This document shows, in pieces, positions 53,251 through 62,598 of a stretch of DNA of 64,000 nt (position 1 is its first letter; every line of letters begins with the position of its first letter). This DNA comes from an uncultured Muribaculaceae bacterium. GTDB lineage: Bacteria > Bacteroidota > Bacteroidia > Bacteroidales > Muribaculaceae. The notes below the pieces were generated by a model. The model saw only the letters and a list, made by a program, of their open reading frames with translations, did no database searches and had not been told where the DNA came from. A program made the translations under genes and the position numbers. The DNA is taken from NCBI GenBank assembly GCA_910588065.1, contig CAJUPZ010000010.1, positions 26,143 through 90,142 on the forward strand, in the 5' to 3' direction.

Positions 53251-53811
53251 ATGATTTACAGCTTTCGTATTGTTTCTGATGAAGTGGACAACTTCAAGAG
53301 AGAGATTAACATAGATGCCGACGCTACATTTCTTGACCTTAGAAATGCAATCTGCGATGCCGTCAACTTTGACAAAGGACAGATGAACTCGTTTTTCCTT
53401 TGCGATGAAGGATGGGAAAAAGGCAAGGAGATCACACTCGAGGACATGGGCTCTGATGCTTCAGATGATGTCTATCTCATGGACGAGTGCATTCTCAGCG
53501 ACTACCTTGAAGATGAAGGCCAGAGAATGATTTTTGTGTTTGACTATCTCACAGACCGCTCTTTCTTCATCGAGCTGAAGAAAACCCAGCCCGGGAAAAA
53601 TCTGAAAGACCCTGTCTGCACAATCGCTATGGGCAATCCTCCCCAGCAATTTGTCGATCTTGACGATTTCGAGGCTAAAATCGATGCCAAAGCTGCAAAA
53701 TCAGCGCAGAGCACTGATATTGATGAAGATTTCTATGGCACAGATGCCTACAATGAAGATGAATTCGACGCCGAAGGCTTCGATGAAATGACCTTCGACG
53801 ACAATATGTAG
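53251..53811 (+). CDS. IS1096-passenger TnpR / pRiA4b ORF-3 family protein
   Basis: A 186-residue acidic protein. Residues 1-130 (MIYSFRIVSDEVDNFKREI, ATFLDLRNAICDAVNFD, GQRMIFVFDYLTDRSFFIEL) fit the family annotated after plasmid pRiA4b ORF-3 and the IS1096 TnpR passenger; the name is historical and no recombinase activity is established. The C-terminal 35 residues are almost all Asp/Glu/Phe/Tyr (DEDFYGTDAYNEDEFD). No transposase or terminal repeats nearby, so it looks like a resident chromosomal gene. Convergent with the flippase gene, 12 bases apart. Confidence 0.78.
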   Translation: MIYSFRIVSDEVDNFKREINIDADATFLDLRNAICDAVNFDKGQMNSFFLCDEGWEKGKEITLEDMGSDASDDVYLMDECILSDYLEDEGQRMIFVFDYLTDRSFFIELKKTQPGKNLKDPVCTIAMGNPPQQFVDLDDFEAKIDAKAAKSAQSTDIDEDFYGTDAYNEDEFDAEGFDEMTFDDNM

Positions 53812-53823
53812 TCAACCGTGCCA

Positions 53824-55302
53824 TCAGCTGCGCCGCAGCAGCCAGCTGATAACCTCTTTTTGGATTTTGGAACCCAGCAAGGCATTTACCCCCAGGTAGA
53901 TGCCTGCTGTTGTTATACACTCTGCCGCAAGGAGCCAGATGTTGCTGGCTAAGAGCCTTGCAAGCACTCCGCAGGGCAGCAGCGCTATTATACATGACGC
54001 CGCGTATGGGGCACTGTCAGTGACATACTCCCACCATCTGCGCCACGAAAGGCGGGCGGCATAAACCATTGTCACAAGCCATGTCAGCGCCGATGCCGCG
54101 ATCTGTCCCCACAGTAGGATCGCTATTCCTTTGGTAGGCTCGGCTGTGGTTGACAATCCTATGAAGGGCAGGGTGACGCATATTGCAATCGCCGCGGCTA
54201 CATCGCGTACTATCTCCGTGGTTATGATAAGGCGGGTATGCCCACGGGCTATTATATAGTTATTGTACATTGCCGAGAGCGAGGTGAATACCCCGCGTAG
54301 CATCAGCAATTGAAACAGTATTATAGCGGCATCCCACTTTGTGCCGAAGCACACATGGAACAGGGGAGTGGCCACAACCACCGCAAGCCCGAGGCAAGGA
54401 AACATGATGTAGGACGCGAACCGGTTCATCTTTGCCGTCGCCGCGGCAAATTCAACCTTGTTGTCCTGATAGGCGCTGAGAGCGGGCAGAAATGACGATG
54501 TCATTGTGCTCAGAAGCGTTGACACTCCCATGGTGCTCCATTTGTCTGCCTGTCCGTAATAGCTGAGAGGCAGTATCCCGGCTCTGTTGCCTACAATAAG
54601 ACCGTAGATTTTGGCAAACAGCACATTCAGGAATGTCGCCCCGAGCATTCCCGAGCCTACTTTGAAAAAACGCCTTATATCCGCTATCGAGAAGTAGCGC
54701 CTTGGACGCCACCCGGTGGCAATCCACAGCACTCCCGATTTCACCGCAGCAAGTGTTATCGCCTGCCACACCAGAGCCCATGCGCCGAAGCCGCCTATTG
54801 CAAGAACAAGAGCCACCGCAGAGCTTACAATGGTGGCAATCGCGTTGGAGGCCGCTATCATTTTCACCTGCATGAGTTTGTACAGGCGGCTTGTCTGAAC
54901 CATTGCGGAGGCGTTGATGACAAAAGTCAGAAACATGACGCGGCCAAGAGGTATCAGCCGCTGGTCGTTGTCAAACACCTTGGCTATCAGCGGTGCGCAC
55001 AGGTACATTATCAGATACACCCCGGCTGCCACAGCGAGATTGAACCACATCACGGAGCTATACTCTTTGCGCGATATCCGCTTTTTCTGGATCAGCGCGG
55101 TTGCAAATCCCCCCTCTACAAATATCGCGGCAAATGCCTGGAATACAAGCACTGCCGCAACGAGTCCGAAGTCCTCGCGCGGCAGTATGTTTGCCAATGC
55201 AATGCCGGTGGCAATATTGAGCGCAACGCCGGCAACCTTGTCTATGGCGCTCCACTTCACAGTGCGCGCAACTTTCTGCTTCATTTCGGCGCGGTTGCCC
55301 AT
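53824..55302 (-). CDS. Oligosaccharide flippase (Wzx-like, MOP superfamily)
   Basis: A 492-residue membrane protein with 12-14 predicted transmembrane helices that would move lipid-linked sugars across the inner membrane. The N-terminal KWSAIDKVAGVALNIATGIALANILPREDFGLVAAV (in part) and the LLRGVFTSLSAMYNNYIIARGHTRLI region match polysaccharide transporters of the PST/Wzx type. No glycosyltransferases are adjacent, so the substrate is unknown. It follows the GIN-domain gene by 11 bases on the same strand. Confidence 0.87.
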   Translation of the reverse strand: MGNRAEMKQKVARTVKWSAIDKVAGVALNIATGIALANILPREDFGLVAAVLVFQAFAAIFVEGGFATALIQKKRISRKEYSSVMWFNLAVAAGVYLIMYLCAPLIAKVFDNDQRLIPLGRVMFLTFVINASAMVQTSRLYKLMQVKMIAASNAIATIVSSAVALVLAIGGFGAWALVWQAITLAAVKSGVLWIATGWRPRRYFSIADIRRFFKVGSGMLGATFLNVLFAKIYGLIVGNRAGILPLSYYGQADKWSTMGVSTLLSTMTSSFLPALSAYQDNKVEFAAATAKMNRFASYIMFPCLGLAVVVATPLFHVCFGTKWDAAIILFQLLMLRGVFTSLSAMYNNYIIARGHTRLIITTEIVRDVAAAIAICVTLPFIGLSTTAEPTKGIAILLWGQIAASALTWLVTMVYAARLSWRRWWEYVTDSAPYAASCIIALLPCGVLARLLASNIWLLAAECITTAGIYLGVNALLGSKIQKEVISWLLRRS

Positions 55303-55313
55303 CGCTGCTTGTA

Positions 55314-56021
55314 TCAGTCTGCTTTCAGTGCCTCGACCTTGACAGCCAAAGCTCTTTTCTTGACAGTCGGTTCGCCTTTATAATACACTGTGCCTGAACC
55401 CATGCCGGTGACAGACAGTGTGGAGGTTGCCCAGCATCCTATCGAGCCTGTGCCGAGAATGCGGCAGCTGACATCCTTCGCCTCGAGGCCGTCGGCCTGA
55501 ATATTTCCGGTGCCGGTGCTACTGAGTTTGGCATCGGTGCATGTACCGAATATCGTAAGGCTGCCCTTGCCGGTTTCAAGCGCGCCCTCCACAGTGTTTG
55601 CCTTGACACTGCGCACACTGATGCGACCGTTGCCAATCACCTTAGCCTTGAATTTCGGACCCGGTGCCACATTCATGATTCTCACAAGCGAGTCGCCGCT
55701 GTTTTCAACGTATGTAAGATAGGTTGAATATACAGTGACCTTGGGCACCTCACGGTTCACCCGCTCCTCTTTGGGCACAAGCTGAATCTCCAGTTTATCT
55801 TTACTCGGCTTGAAAATGATCTGCGATGCCATTTGTGGTGAAGCGAAAAAAACAGCCTTACCGGCCGAATCCGGATTGCACACATAATCAACATTTATGC
55901 CGTCGGTAACTTTGAGTTCGTTGAACTCCTTGACATCAAGCTCATAGCGTGTTTCGCCCTGGGCCGAGGCCATAAGAGGCATGATTGTACATGCACACAA
56001 GGTAGCTAACAGTTTTTTCAT
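55314..56021 (-). CDS. Exported head-GIN-domain protein (DUF2807)
   Basis: A 235-residue protein with a signal peptide (MKKLLATLCACTIMPLMASA, cleavage before QGETRYEL). The mature part is beta-rich with repeated short turns (VIGNGRISVRSV, STGTGNIQADGLE, ILGTGSIGCWATS, GMGSGTVYYKG), the parallel-helix signature of the auto-transporter adhesin head GIN fold. Such proteins are abundant in Bacteroidetes and probably envelope-located; function unknown. Its start overlaps the dusB stop by 4 bases. Confidence 0.86.
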   Translation of the reverse strand: MKKLLATLCACTIMPLMASAQGETRYELDVKEFNELKVTDGINVDYVCNPDSAGKAVFFASPQMASQIIFKPSKDKLEIQLVPKEERVNREVPKVTVYSTYLTYVENSGDSLVRIMNVAPGPKFKAKVIGNGRISVRSVKANTVEGALETGKGSLTIFGTCTDAKLSSTGTGNIQADGLEAKDVSCRILGTGSIGCWATSTLSVTGMGSGTVYYKGEPTVKKRALAVKVEALKAD

Positions 56022-57010
56022 TGCTCTATTTCGTTATTTATTCTTTCTTCAATCTTTGCCAATACTGAGTCAAGCTCAGCGTATGTGGACGCGCGCAGCA
56101 TTTCTATCCGGGTGTCCCTGAAATGGGATATTCCCTTGAACAAGGGCGATGCCGCAAGGTGGCGGCGGATATGCAGAATACCGCGGTATTCGTCTATCCT
56201 GTCAATGCTCTCAACAATTTGGCGCCGCAGTATCCTGAATTTATCGCCGGTGCTTATCGGCGCAGCCTCTGTATTGTTGATACAGTTTTTTATCTCATGA
56301 AAAATCCACGGAGCGCCAATTGAGGCTCTGCCTACCATCACGCCGTCAACACCATAGCGGTCAAAAGCCTCCTTGGCCATCTCGCCGTTGGTTATGTCGC
56401 CATTGCCTATCAGCGGAATAGTGAATCTCGGATTTTCCTTTATCGATGCTATCACACTCCAGTCTGCGCTGCCGGTGTACATCTGGGAGCGGGTGCGGCC
56501 ATGCACTGTAAGAGCCTGTATGCCGCAATCCTGGAGCTGTTCGGCCAAATCCTTAATAATGATATTGTTGCAGTCCCAGCCTATGCGGGTTTTGACTGTT
56601 ACCGGCAGATTCACCGCCTTGACCACAGCCGAGGTTATCTCGAGCATCTTCGGTATGTCGCGGAGCATCCCGGCTCCGGCTCCCTTGCCGGCAACTTTCT
56701 TCACCGGACAGCCGAAATTGATGTCGAGAATATCCGGGGCGGCAGCCTCCACGATTTTGGCTGCCTCAATCATTGGCTCCACCTCACGACCGTAAATCTG
56801 GATAACGGTGGGGCGCTCGGCAGGGTTGATCGCGAGTTTGCGGGTTGTGGCGGCGATGTTTCGTATCAGCGCGTCGGCTGACACAAATTCGCTGTACACC
56901 ATATCCGCTCCCTGCTCCTTGCAAATCAGGCGAAATGATGAATCGGTGACATCCTCCATCGGAGCAAGCATCACCGGTCGGTCTCCAAGGTCTATATTTC
57001 CTATTTTCAT
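56018..57010 (-). CDS. dusB: tRNA-dihydrouridine synthase
   Basis: A 330-residue flavin enzyme reducing uridine to dihydrouridine in tRNA. TIM-barrel motifs: VMLAPMEDVTDSSFR, the catalytic cysteine in DINFGCPVKKVAGKGAGAGML, TVKTRIGWD, TVHGRTRSQMYTGSADW, IGNGDITNGEMAKEA and GVMVGRASIGAPW. This matches DusB best. It is the first of dusB-GIN-flippase; the roughly 100 bases upstream contain no clear TAnnTTTG box. Confidence 0.95.
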   Translation of the reverse strand: MKIGNIDLGDRPVMLAPMEDVTDSSFRLICKEQGADMVYSEFVSADALIRNIAATTRKLAINPAERPTVIQIYGREVEPMIEAAKIVEAAAPDILDINFGCPVKKVAGKGAGAGMLRDIPKMLEITSAVVKAVNLPVTVKTRIGWDCNNIIIKDLAEQLQDCGIQALTVHGRTRSQMYTGSADWSVIASIKENPRFTIPLIGNGDITNGEMAKEAFDRYGVDGVMVGRASIGAPWIFHEIKNCINNTEAAPISTGDKFRILRRQIVESIDRIDEYRGILHIRRHLAASPLFKGISHFRDTRIEMLRASTYAELDSVLAKIEERINNEIEQ

Positions 57011-57111
57011 CTGATCCGGAAATTATCCACTTTATCTACGAAATTACAACATTGCACAATAATATGCAAAAACATTGGCACATAAAGCCAAATTTTTCTA
57101 CTTCGGGGGCA

Positions 57112-58344
57112 TCATCGGAATGTGAGAAACGATAATTTGTCCGGGCTCACGCTCTCTACAGCTGCTCTGAACCTGTCAATCCCCACGCTGTGTATATCCT
57201 CCTCCACCTGAGAAGGGGTACGCACTGTACCGGTATACAATGTCTGCCTGCCGGCTGATATGGCGCAGTTCTCTGTGTTCTGGCGGGCGAGGGCAAGCTG
57301 CCCTATGAGCTGCTTCTTGGCCATTTCGAGCTTGCGGGGAGTAGTTGAGTCATGAAGCCTTGATATCGATTCTGCAAGGATAGAGCGGCAGCGTGGCTCG
57401 TCATCATGGTCGCAGCCGTAGTATACAGACAGCAGTCCGCAGTCGGAGTACAGCGACGACATTGCCTCCACTGTGTACACAAGACCGCGCTTTTCGCGCA
57501 TCTCAAAGTTGAGCAGCGAGTTCATGCCGGGGCCTCCGAGCATATTGACAATCAGGGCAAACTCACTTCTGCGGCCGCTGTGCATGCCGGGTATTCTCAC
57601 TCCGGCAACTGTGTGCGACTGATGAAGCCCCTTTTGCTCGCAACGGTCAAACACAGCATTCACTGCCGGGGCTTCGCGCTTGCCCACCTCCATTTTGTGA
57701 TTCAGCAGCGAAAAGTATTTCAGCGCCGTTGCATAAAACCGATCTGCCGAGCAAGGCCCGGTGTAGAAAAGCACCATATTGCCGGGGGTATAGCGGGTGT
57801 CAAGCCAGTTGCGGCAGGTTTCTGACGAAAAACGGCTGAGATTGTCAGCGGTACCGAGGATATTATGGGCCATGGCACTTCCGGCAAAAACAGTTTCGTC
57901 AAAATCGTCGAATATCGACTCTGAGGGGGTGTCGAGATAAGAGCTGATCTCATCCTCCACAACCTCACGCTCCTTTTTCAACTCTTTTTCGGGAAATACG
58001 GACGACGATATGAGGTCGCTTAGCAACTCTGCCGCCCGCACCAGCGAGCCGCGCGGAAAAATGGTGTAGACAACAGTCTCCTCCTTGGTTGTGTACGCAT
58101 TGAGTTCGCCACCCACACTCTCCATTCGGTTGATGATGTGCCATGACTTCCGTCTGCGCGTGCCTTTGAAGATAGTGTGCTCGACAAAATGCGCCAGTCC
58201 GTGACAGAATATATCCTCGTCGCGGCTACCTGCGTTTACCACCATACCCAAATATTCCACCTCTCCCGATACATGGACATGCACAGTCCGTAGTCCGTTG
58301 GGGAGGGTGGAATATGTGTATGGATTGGCTTTCTTAGCTGCCAA
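57112..58344 (-). CDS. M16-family zinc metallopeptidase
   Basis: A 410-residue insulinase/processing-peptidase-type protein. The inverted zinc motif HFVEH is at residues 52-56, and the third ligand is likely Glu132 in REVVEDEI. GGELNAYTTKEETVVY and the C-terminal substrate-binding half (RIPGMHSGRRSEFALIVNMLGG) complete a standard two-lobed M16 subunit. No signal peptide. Follows fabD by 15 bases; the pairing has no obvious metabolic logic. Confidence 0.93.
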   Translation of the reverse strand: MAAKKANPYTYSTLPNGLRTVHVHVSGEVEYLGMVVNAGSRDEDIFCHGLAHFVEHTIFKGTRRRKSWHIINRMESVGGELNAYTTKEETVVYTIFPRGSLVRAAELLSDLISSSVFPEKELKKEREVVEDEISSYLDTPSESIFDDFDETVFAGSAMAHNILGTADNLSRFSSETCRNWLDTRYTPGNMVLFYTGPCSADRFYATALKYFSLLNHKMEVGKREAPAVNAVFDRCEQKGLHQSHTVAGVRIPGMHSGRRSEFALIVNMLGGPGMNSLLNFEMREKRGLVYTVEAMSSLYSDCGLLSVYYGCDHDDEPRCRSILAESISRLHDSTTPRKLEMAKKQLIGQLALARQNTENCAISAGRQTLYTGTVRTPSQVEEDIHSVGIDRFRAAVESVSPDKLSFLTFR

Positions 58345-58359
58345 TTGCCTTAAAGTTTA

Positions 58360-59238
58360 TTACTGACGGCCTGATACAGTGGCGTTGCGGTCGATTTTGC
58401 TGACAAGGCCCTGGAGCACTTTGCCCGGTCCGAGCTCAACAAATTCGGTGGCGCCATCGGCAATCATGTTCTTGACGGTCTGTGTCCAGCGCACGGGGGC
58501 TGTGAGCTGAGCCACAAGGAGTGCCTTGATTTCGGCAGGATCGGTGTGGGGCAGTGCGTCGACATTCTGATACACAGGGCAGATGGGCTCGTGAATCTCT
58601 GTTGCGCTGATTGCTTCTGCCAGTTCGGCGCGGGCAGGCTCCATGCAAGGGCTGTGGAACGCTCCGCCTACCTTGAGCTTGAGGGCTCGTTTTGCTCCGG
58701 CTTCAAGCATCTTGGCACATGCAGCGTCGATTGCTGCTTCCTCACCTGAAATTACAATCTGGCCGGGGCAGTTGTAGTTCGCGCACACAACCACGCCGTC
58801 AACACTCTCGCAAATCTCCTCTACCTTTTCATCAGGCAGTGCAAGAACAGCGGCCATTGTGGATGGCTTCAGCTCGCAGGCTTTCTGCATTGCCTGAGCG
58901 CGGGCACTTACAAGGCGGAGGCCATCCTCGAAGCTGAGGGCTCCGGCGGCAACGAGTGCCGAGAACTCACCTAGTGAGTGGCCGGCAACCATGTCGGGGT
59001 TGAACTCTGAGCCAAGGGTCTTGGCAAGTATCACTGAATGAAGGAATATTGCCGGCTGGGTAACCTTTGTCTGTTTCAGGTCCTCATCGGTGCCCTCAAA
59101 CATGAGGTCGGTGATACGGAAACCCAAAATCTCATTGGCTTTCTCAAACATTTCGCGTGCAACAGGGTTGTTGTCGTAAAGGTCTTTGCCCATTCCTACG
59201 AACTGGGCACCCTGACCCGGAAATACAAATGCTTTCAT
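58360..59238 (-). CDS. fabD: Malonyl-CoA:ACP transacylase
   Basis: A 292-residue enzyme loading malonyl groups on acyl carrier protein for fatty-acid synthesis. Starts MKAFVFPGQGAQFVGMG; the nucleophile motif GHSLGE gives Ser88; the conserved QPAIFLHSVIL and GGAFHSPCMEPA (catalytic His) follow. Complete and typical. First gene of the fabD-M16 pair. Confidence 0.97.
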   Translation of the reverse strand: MKAFVFPGQGAQFVGMGKDLYDNNPVAREMFEKANEILGFRITDLMFEGTDEDLKQTKVTQPAIFLHSVILAKTLGSEFNPDMVAGHSLGEFSALVAAGALSFEDGLRLVSARAQAMQKACELKPSTMAAVLALPDEKVEEICESVDGVVVCANYNCPGQIVISGEEAAIDAACAKMLEAGAKRALKLKVGGAFHSPCMEPARAELAEAISATEIHEPICPVYQNVDALPHTDPAEIKALLVAQLTAPVRWTQTVKNMIADGATEFVELGPGKVLQGLVSKIDRNATVSGRQ

Positions 59239-59275
59239 TTGATTTTTCTTTGGTTATAGTTGTGAAATCAGAGTG

Positions 59276-59283
59276 CAAAGTTA
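59276..59283 (-). promoter_or_regulatory. Promoter box of fabD
   Basis: TAACTTTG on the minus strand, 37 bases before the fabD ATG. A near-match on the plus strand (TAACTTTA at 59327-59334) may serve tatA. Confidence 0.5.
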
Positions 59284-59391
59284 CGTTTTTTTCATCACTT
59301 AAGCGGATGTTTTACAATAAATCACTAACTTTACACATCTTTTGGCGCTCCAAAATGCGCTTTTATCAAAACTAATCACCACATTTTAAAT

Positions 59392-59604
59392 ATGATACCG
59401 GCTTTTTTCAACTTAGGCACCGGCGAGATTATAATCATCGTGTTCGTGATTCTGCTGCTGTTTGGCGGCAGGAAAATTCCTGAACTCATGCGCGGGCTCG
59501 GCAAGGGAGTGAAAAGTTTCAAGGATGGAATGAATGACATTTCAAACGAGATCAACAAGCCCGGACAATCCGACAGGAAGGATTCCGACAACAACAATGC
59601 CTGA
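59392..59604 (+). CDS. tatA: Twin-arginine translocase subunit TatA
   Basis: A 70-residue TatA/E protein: a membrane helix GTGEIIIIVFVILLLFG (about 9-25), the hinge GGRKIPELMRGLGKGVKSFKDG amphipathic helix (in part), then a polar tail. It forms the pore-like assembly for folded twin-arginine proteins. Only tatA and tatC are found, a minimal system without TatB. tatC follows after 23 bases. Confidence 0.94.
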   Translation: MIPAFFNLGTGEIIIIVFVILLLFGGRKIPELMRGLGKGVKSFKDGMNDISNEINKPGQSDRKDSDNNNA

Positions 59605-59627
59605 AACTCAGTAAGCAGCTCCGAATC

Positions 59628-60452
59628 ATGGCAGACGGCAAGCCTGACTCTTTGCCTCAGATGGATTTCTGGGGCCATGTTGATGCGCTGCGTGGCGTGT
59701 TGCTGCGGGCGGGAGCGGTTTTGCTTCTGCTGTGCATAGCTTTTTTTGCGGCGATGCCATGGATTTTCGATAATGTGATTCTGGCTCCATGCGAGGCCGG
59801 TTTCCCGCTGTACCGTTTGTTTGACAAGATAGGGGAGTCATCGCCGGTGATGTCCGGCCTCACAACCGGAAATTTCCATCTGGAGCTTATCAACATCCAG
59901 CTGGCATCACAGTTTTTCATCCACATGTCCACCTCGTTCTGGCTGGCGCTTGTTTTCTCGTTTCCGGTGATTATATACCTGCTGTGGGGATTTATCGCTC
60001 CGGGGCTTTACCCATCTGAGCGCACCGGCGCCAAGCGGGCTTTTCTATTCGGCAACCTGATGTTTTTTCTGGGAGTTGCTGTCGGCTACTTCCTTGTATT
60101 TCCGCTTACACTGCGTTTCCTTGCCGAATACAAGGTGAGCGAGATGGTGCCAAACCAAATCTCGCTCGATTCCTATATGGATAATTTCCTTGTGCTCATC
60201 CTTGTCATGGGCATAGTGTTTGAATTGCCCCTGCTTGCATGGCTGCTTGGCAAAGCCGGACTTATAAGCCGCGAATTTTTCACCACATACCGCCGCCATG
60301 CAATAGCGGCACTGCTGATCCTTGCAGCCGTAATCACTCCCACCGGCGATCCGTTTACCCTAATGGTAGTATTTCTGCCTGTATACGGTCTGTGGGAGTT
60401 CGGCGCGTTGCTCACACCACGCCGCGGCCCGCTCAGCGATTCATGCGCTTGA
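59628..60452 (+). CDS. tatC: Twin-arginine translocase subunit TatC
   Basis: A 274-residue six-helix inner-membrane receptor for twin-arginine signal peptides. The conserved N-terminal segment is MDFWGHVDALRGVLLR, with SFPVIIYLLWGFIAPGLYPSER and FLGVAVGYFLVFPLTLRFL in the middle. It is a little longer than E. coli TatC owing to the periplasmic loop near residues 45-80. Its last 20 bases overlap the end of the TPR-protein gene on the other strand. Confidence 0.95.
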   Translation: MADGKPDSLPQMDFWGHVDALRGVLLRAGAVLLLLCIAFFAAMPWIFDNVILAPCEAGFPLYRLFDKIGESSPVMSGLTTGNFHLELINIQLASQFFIHMSTSFWLALVFSFPVIIYLLWGFIAPGLYPSERTGAKRAFLFGNLMFFLGVAVGYFLVFPLTLRFLAEYKVSEMVPNQISLDSYMDNFLVLILVMGIVFELPLLAWLLGKAGLISREFFTTYRRHAIAALLILAAVITPTGDPFTLMVVFLPVYGLWEFGALLTPRRGPLSDSCA

Positions 60453-62508
60453 GCAGGGAATAGGAGGGCACAACGCCAAGCTCTCCGGCATGTGACAGAT
60501 CCGCGCTGCCATTGCGCGCGTTGCCGAGCCGGAAAAATGCAAATCCTCGGTTGTAGTACGCCTCGCCGAATTCCGGTCTCAGCTCTATCGCCTTGCTGAA
60601 AGCGTTGAGAGCCGAGGTGTAGTCTCCGTTTTCGAGCAGCAGCACACCTTTATTATAATGGGCTATGGCCATGTCGGGCGACAGTTCGATTGTTTTGTCA
60701 ATATCAGCCAGCGCGGATTTCTTTACAATCGACTCTTCGGCTGCTGCATCCATAGCCGGGCGGGGAGTGCCGGCATCATCGGCGGCAGGCGCGGAAGCGA
60801 GGCCTCTTAGCTTGGCGATGGCCCGCATCAGGTATGCCAGCGTGAAGTCCGGGGTTGTCTCAATCGCTTTGGTAAAGTCGGCAATCGCGCCTGGGTAATT
60901 GCGGAGGGTCATGAAATCCATGCCTCTGGCAAAATAATCGATGGCCCTGGGGGTATGGGTTGCAAGATACGAATTGTAGTACTCTATTGATTCAAAATGT
61001 TTCTTAATCTGCTCGTTGTCGGTCAGCGGAGGCTCATGGTTGGTGACCTGTAGCACGAACCGCAGCAGGCGGGAGCGGTTGATGTCATCAGCTTCTCTCA
61101 GATACTCGGAATTGGGTCGAAGCTCTGTGGGGGAAGTGTAGTAGGTTGCCGCAAACATCGGTTCTATGTCAGCCGGAGCGAGCCTGTCCTGCACCCTTCC
61201 GCGTATCTGCTTGTTGTTGAATTCCTGTTCGAGTGTCGGAGTGGAGCTGACAGTGATCAGCGCGGAGAAGCGTGATGCCACAGCTTCCTGCGACTCACCC
61301 TTGGCAAGAAGCCATTCCTCATCATTGTCACCGGAGGGTTGAGATTCATCCTTCTGCGCACCGCCATCAGCTGTGTTATCCGCAGCTATAGGCTGCTCGA
61401 ATTCGTCAGGAGTTTTCTGCACCGTGGTTTTTGCCATAGCTATACTCTTGTCATAATCGGCCTTATAGCTCATGTCGCCCATATCGTGCTTCACCTGTGA
61501 ACGCAGAAAATAGCCTGCGGCGAGGGTGGGGTAGCGGCTGATAACAGTGTTGACATCCTCCATCGCTCCTTTGAAGTCGCGCTTCTCCTTGCGCACAAGC
61601 GCACGGTTGTACACCGCCCTCACATCAGGCCCTTTCAGCGCTATAACCTGATTGAGATCTGAGAGCGCGCGGTCAAAATCCCTCACTTCCATATACAGCA
61701 GCGCGCGGTTGTAGAACCCCACATAGTCACCCGGCGCAAGCTGTGTGGCATAGTCATAATCGCTGAGTGCGCCATAATAGTCATCGAGGTTGCGGCGTAT
61801 GAAAGCTCGGTTTATGAAAAATCCTTCGTATCGGGGTTGCAGTTTGATAGCCTCATCCATATCTGCAAGGGCGCTCTTGAAGTCTCCATCGCGGTTGATG
61901 GCCACATCTGCGCGGATAAGGTATGCATTCACAGCATTTTTATTGATAGCCAATGCCTTATTGACATCTTCCAATGCTCCTACCGTGTCGCCGGTTTCCA
62001 TCCTCAGTCTCGCGCGGCCGATGTAGCCGTTGTCAAACCGGCTGTGCAGTTTCAGCAACTTATCGAATGTAGCCTTTGAGCCTGAATAGTCTTTAACCTC
62101 TTGCTGAGCCATTGCCTTTTTAAACAGAATGCCGCGGTTGTTTGGCAAAGTTTCAAGAACCTTCTCATAATCCGAGAGTGCGCGCTGCGGAAAACCGAGA
62201 TTCTGGTATGCCACGGCGCGGAGCTCGTAGGCATCTGTCATGAACGGATTGCGTTTTATTGCTTCATCAGCATCGGCGCGCGCGCCATTGAAATCATCAA
62301 GATTCAGCTTTGCAAGCGCGCGGTAAAAAAACGGCTGCGCAAGATAAGGCTTGGCTGCAATCGCCTGGTTGAAGTACTGGATAGACAGTACATAATCCTC
62401 GAAATACAGAGCGCTTCGACCCGATCTCATCACCTGGTCGGTGTTGATCTGAGCCGAAGCTGCGAATAGGGTTAGCCCCGATATGATAATAGTGAAAAGT
62501 CGCTTCAT
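60433..62508 (-). CDS. Exported tetratricopeptide-repeat protein
   Basis: A 691-residue protein with an N-terminal signal peptide (MKRLFTIIISGLTLFAASA before QINTDQVM). About ten TPR units fill residues 20-365 (repeats such as AIKRNPFMTDAYELRAVAYQ, ALAINKNAVNAYLIRADVAI) and a further set lies at 525-680. Between them is a low-complexity linker (about 375-405, rich in Asp, Gln, Gly) and a non-repeat part. TPRs mediate protein-protein contacts; the partner is unknown. Its end overlaps tatC tail to tail. Confidence 0.9.
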   Translation of the reverse strand: MKRLFTIIISGLTLFAASAQINTDQVMRSGRSALYFEDYVLSIQYFNQAIAAKPYLAQPFFYRALAKLNLDDFNGARADADEAIKRNPFMTDAYELRAVAYQNLGFPQRALSDYEKVLETLPNNRGILFKKAMAQQEVKDYSGSKATFDKLLKLHSRFDNGYIGRARLRMETGDTVGALEDVNKALAINKNAVNAYLIRADVAINRDGDFKSALADMDEAIKLQPRYEGFFINRAFIRRNLDDYYGALSDYDYATQLAPGDYVGFYNRALLYMEVRDFDRALSDLNQVIALKGPDVRAVYNRALVRKEKRDFKGAMEDVNTVISRYPTLAAGYFLRSQVKHDMGDMSYKADYDKSIAMAKTTVQKTPDEFEQPIAADNTADGGAQKDESQPSGDNDEEWLLAKGESQEAVASRFSALITVSSTPTLEQEFNNKQIRGRVQDRLAPADIEPMFAATYYTSPTELRPNSEYLREADDINRSRLLRFVLQVTNHEPPLTDNEQIKKHFESIEYYNSYLATHTPRAIDYFARGMDFMTLRNYPGAIADFTKAIETTPDFTLAYLMRAIAKLRGLASAPAADDAGTPRPAMDAAAEESIVKKSALADIDKTIELSPDMAIAHYNKGVLLLENGDYTSALNAFSKAIELRPEFGEAYYNRGFAFFRLGNARNGSADLSHAGELGVVPSYSLLKRMNR

Positions 62509-62533
62509 GTGGTTGATTCATAATAATCAGCCA

Positions 62534-62541
62534 CAAAGATA
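62534..62541 (-). promoter_or_regulatory. Promoter box of the TPR-protein gene
   Basis: TATCTTTG on the minus strand, 25 bases before the ATG. Confidence 0.5.
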
Positions 62542-62569
62542 AGCAAAAATGAGGTAACTTTGTTGCGCC

Positions 62570-62585
62570 GGGCGGTTTTCCGCCC
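62570..62585 (-). terminator. Hairpin after the lipoprotein gene
   Basis: GGGCGG-TTTT-CCGCCC, a 6-base GC stem with a 4-base loop, 14 bases downstream of the lipoprotein stop on the minus strand and before the TPR-gene promoter. No long T-run. Confidence 0.6.
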
Positions 62586-62598
62586 TTAATTCAACCTA

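Noticed and set aside
62555..62562. Plus-strand TAACTTTG box
   Set aside because: It points into the end of a minus-strand gene with no plus-strand gene downstream; probably chance.
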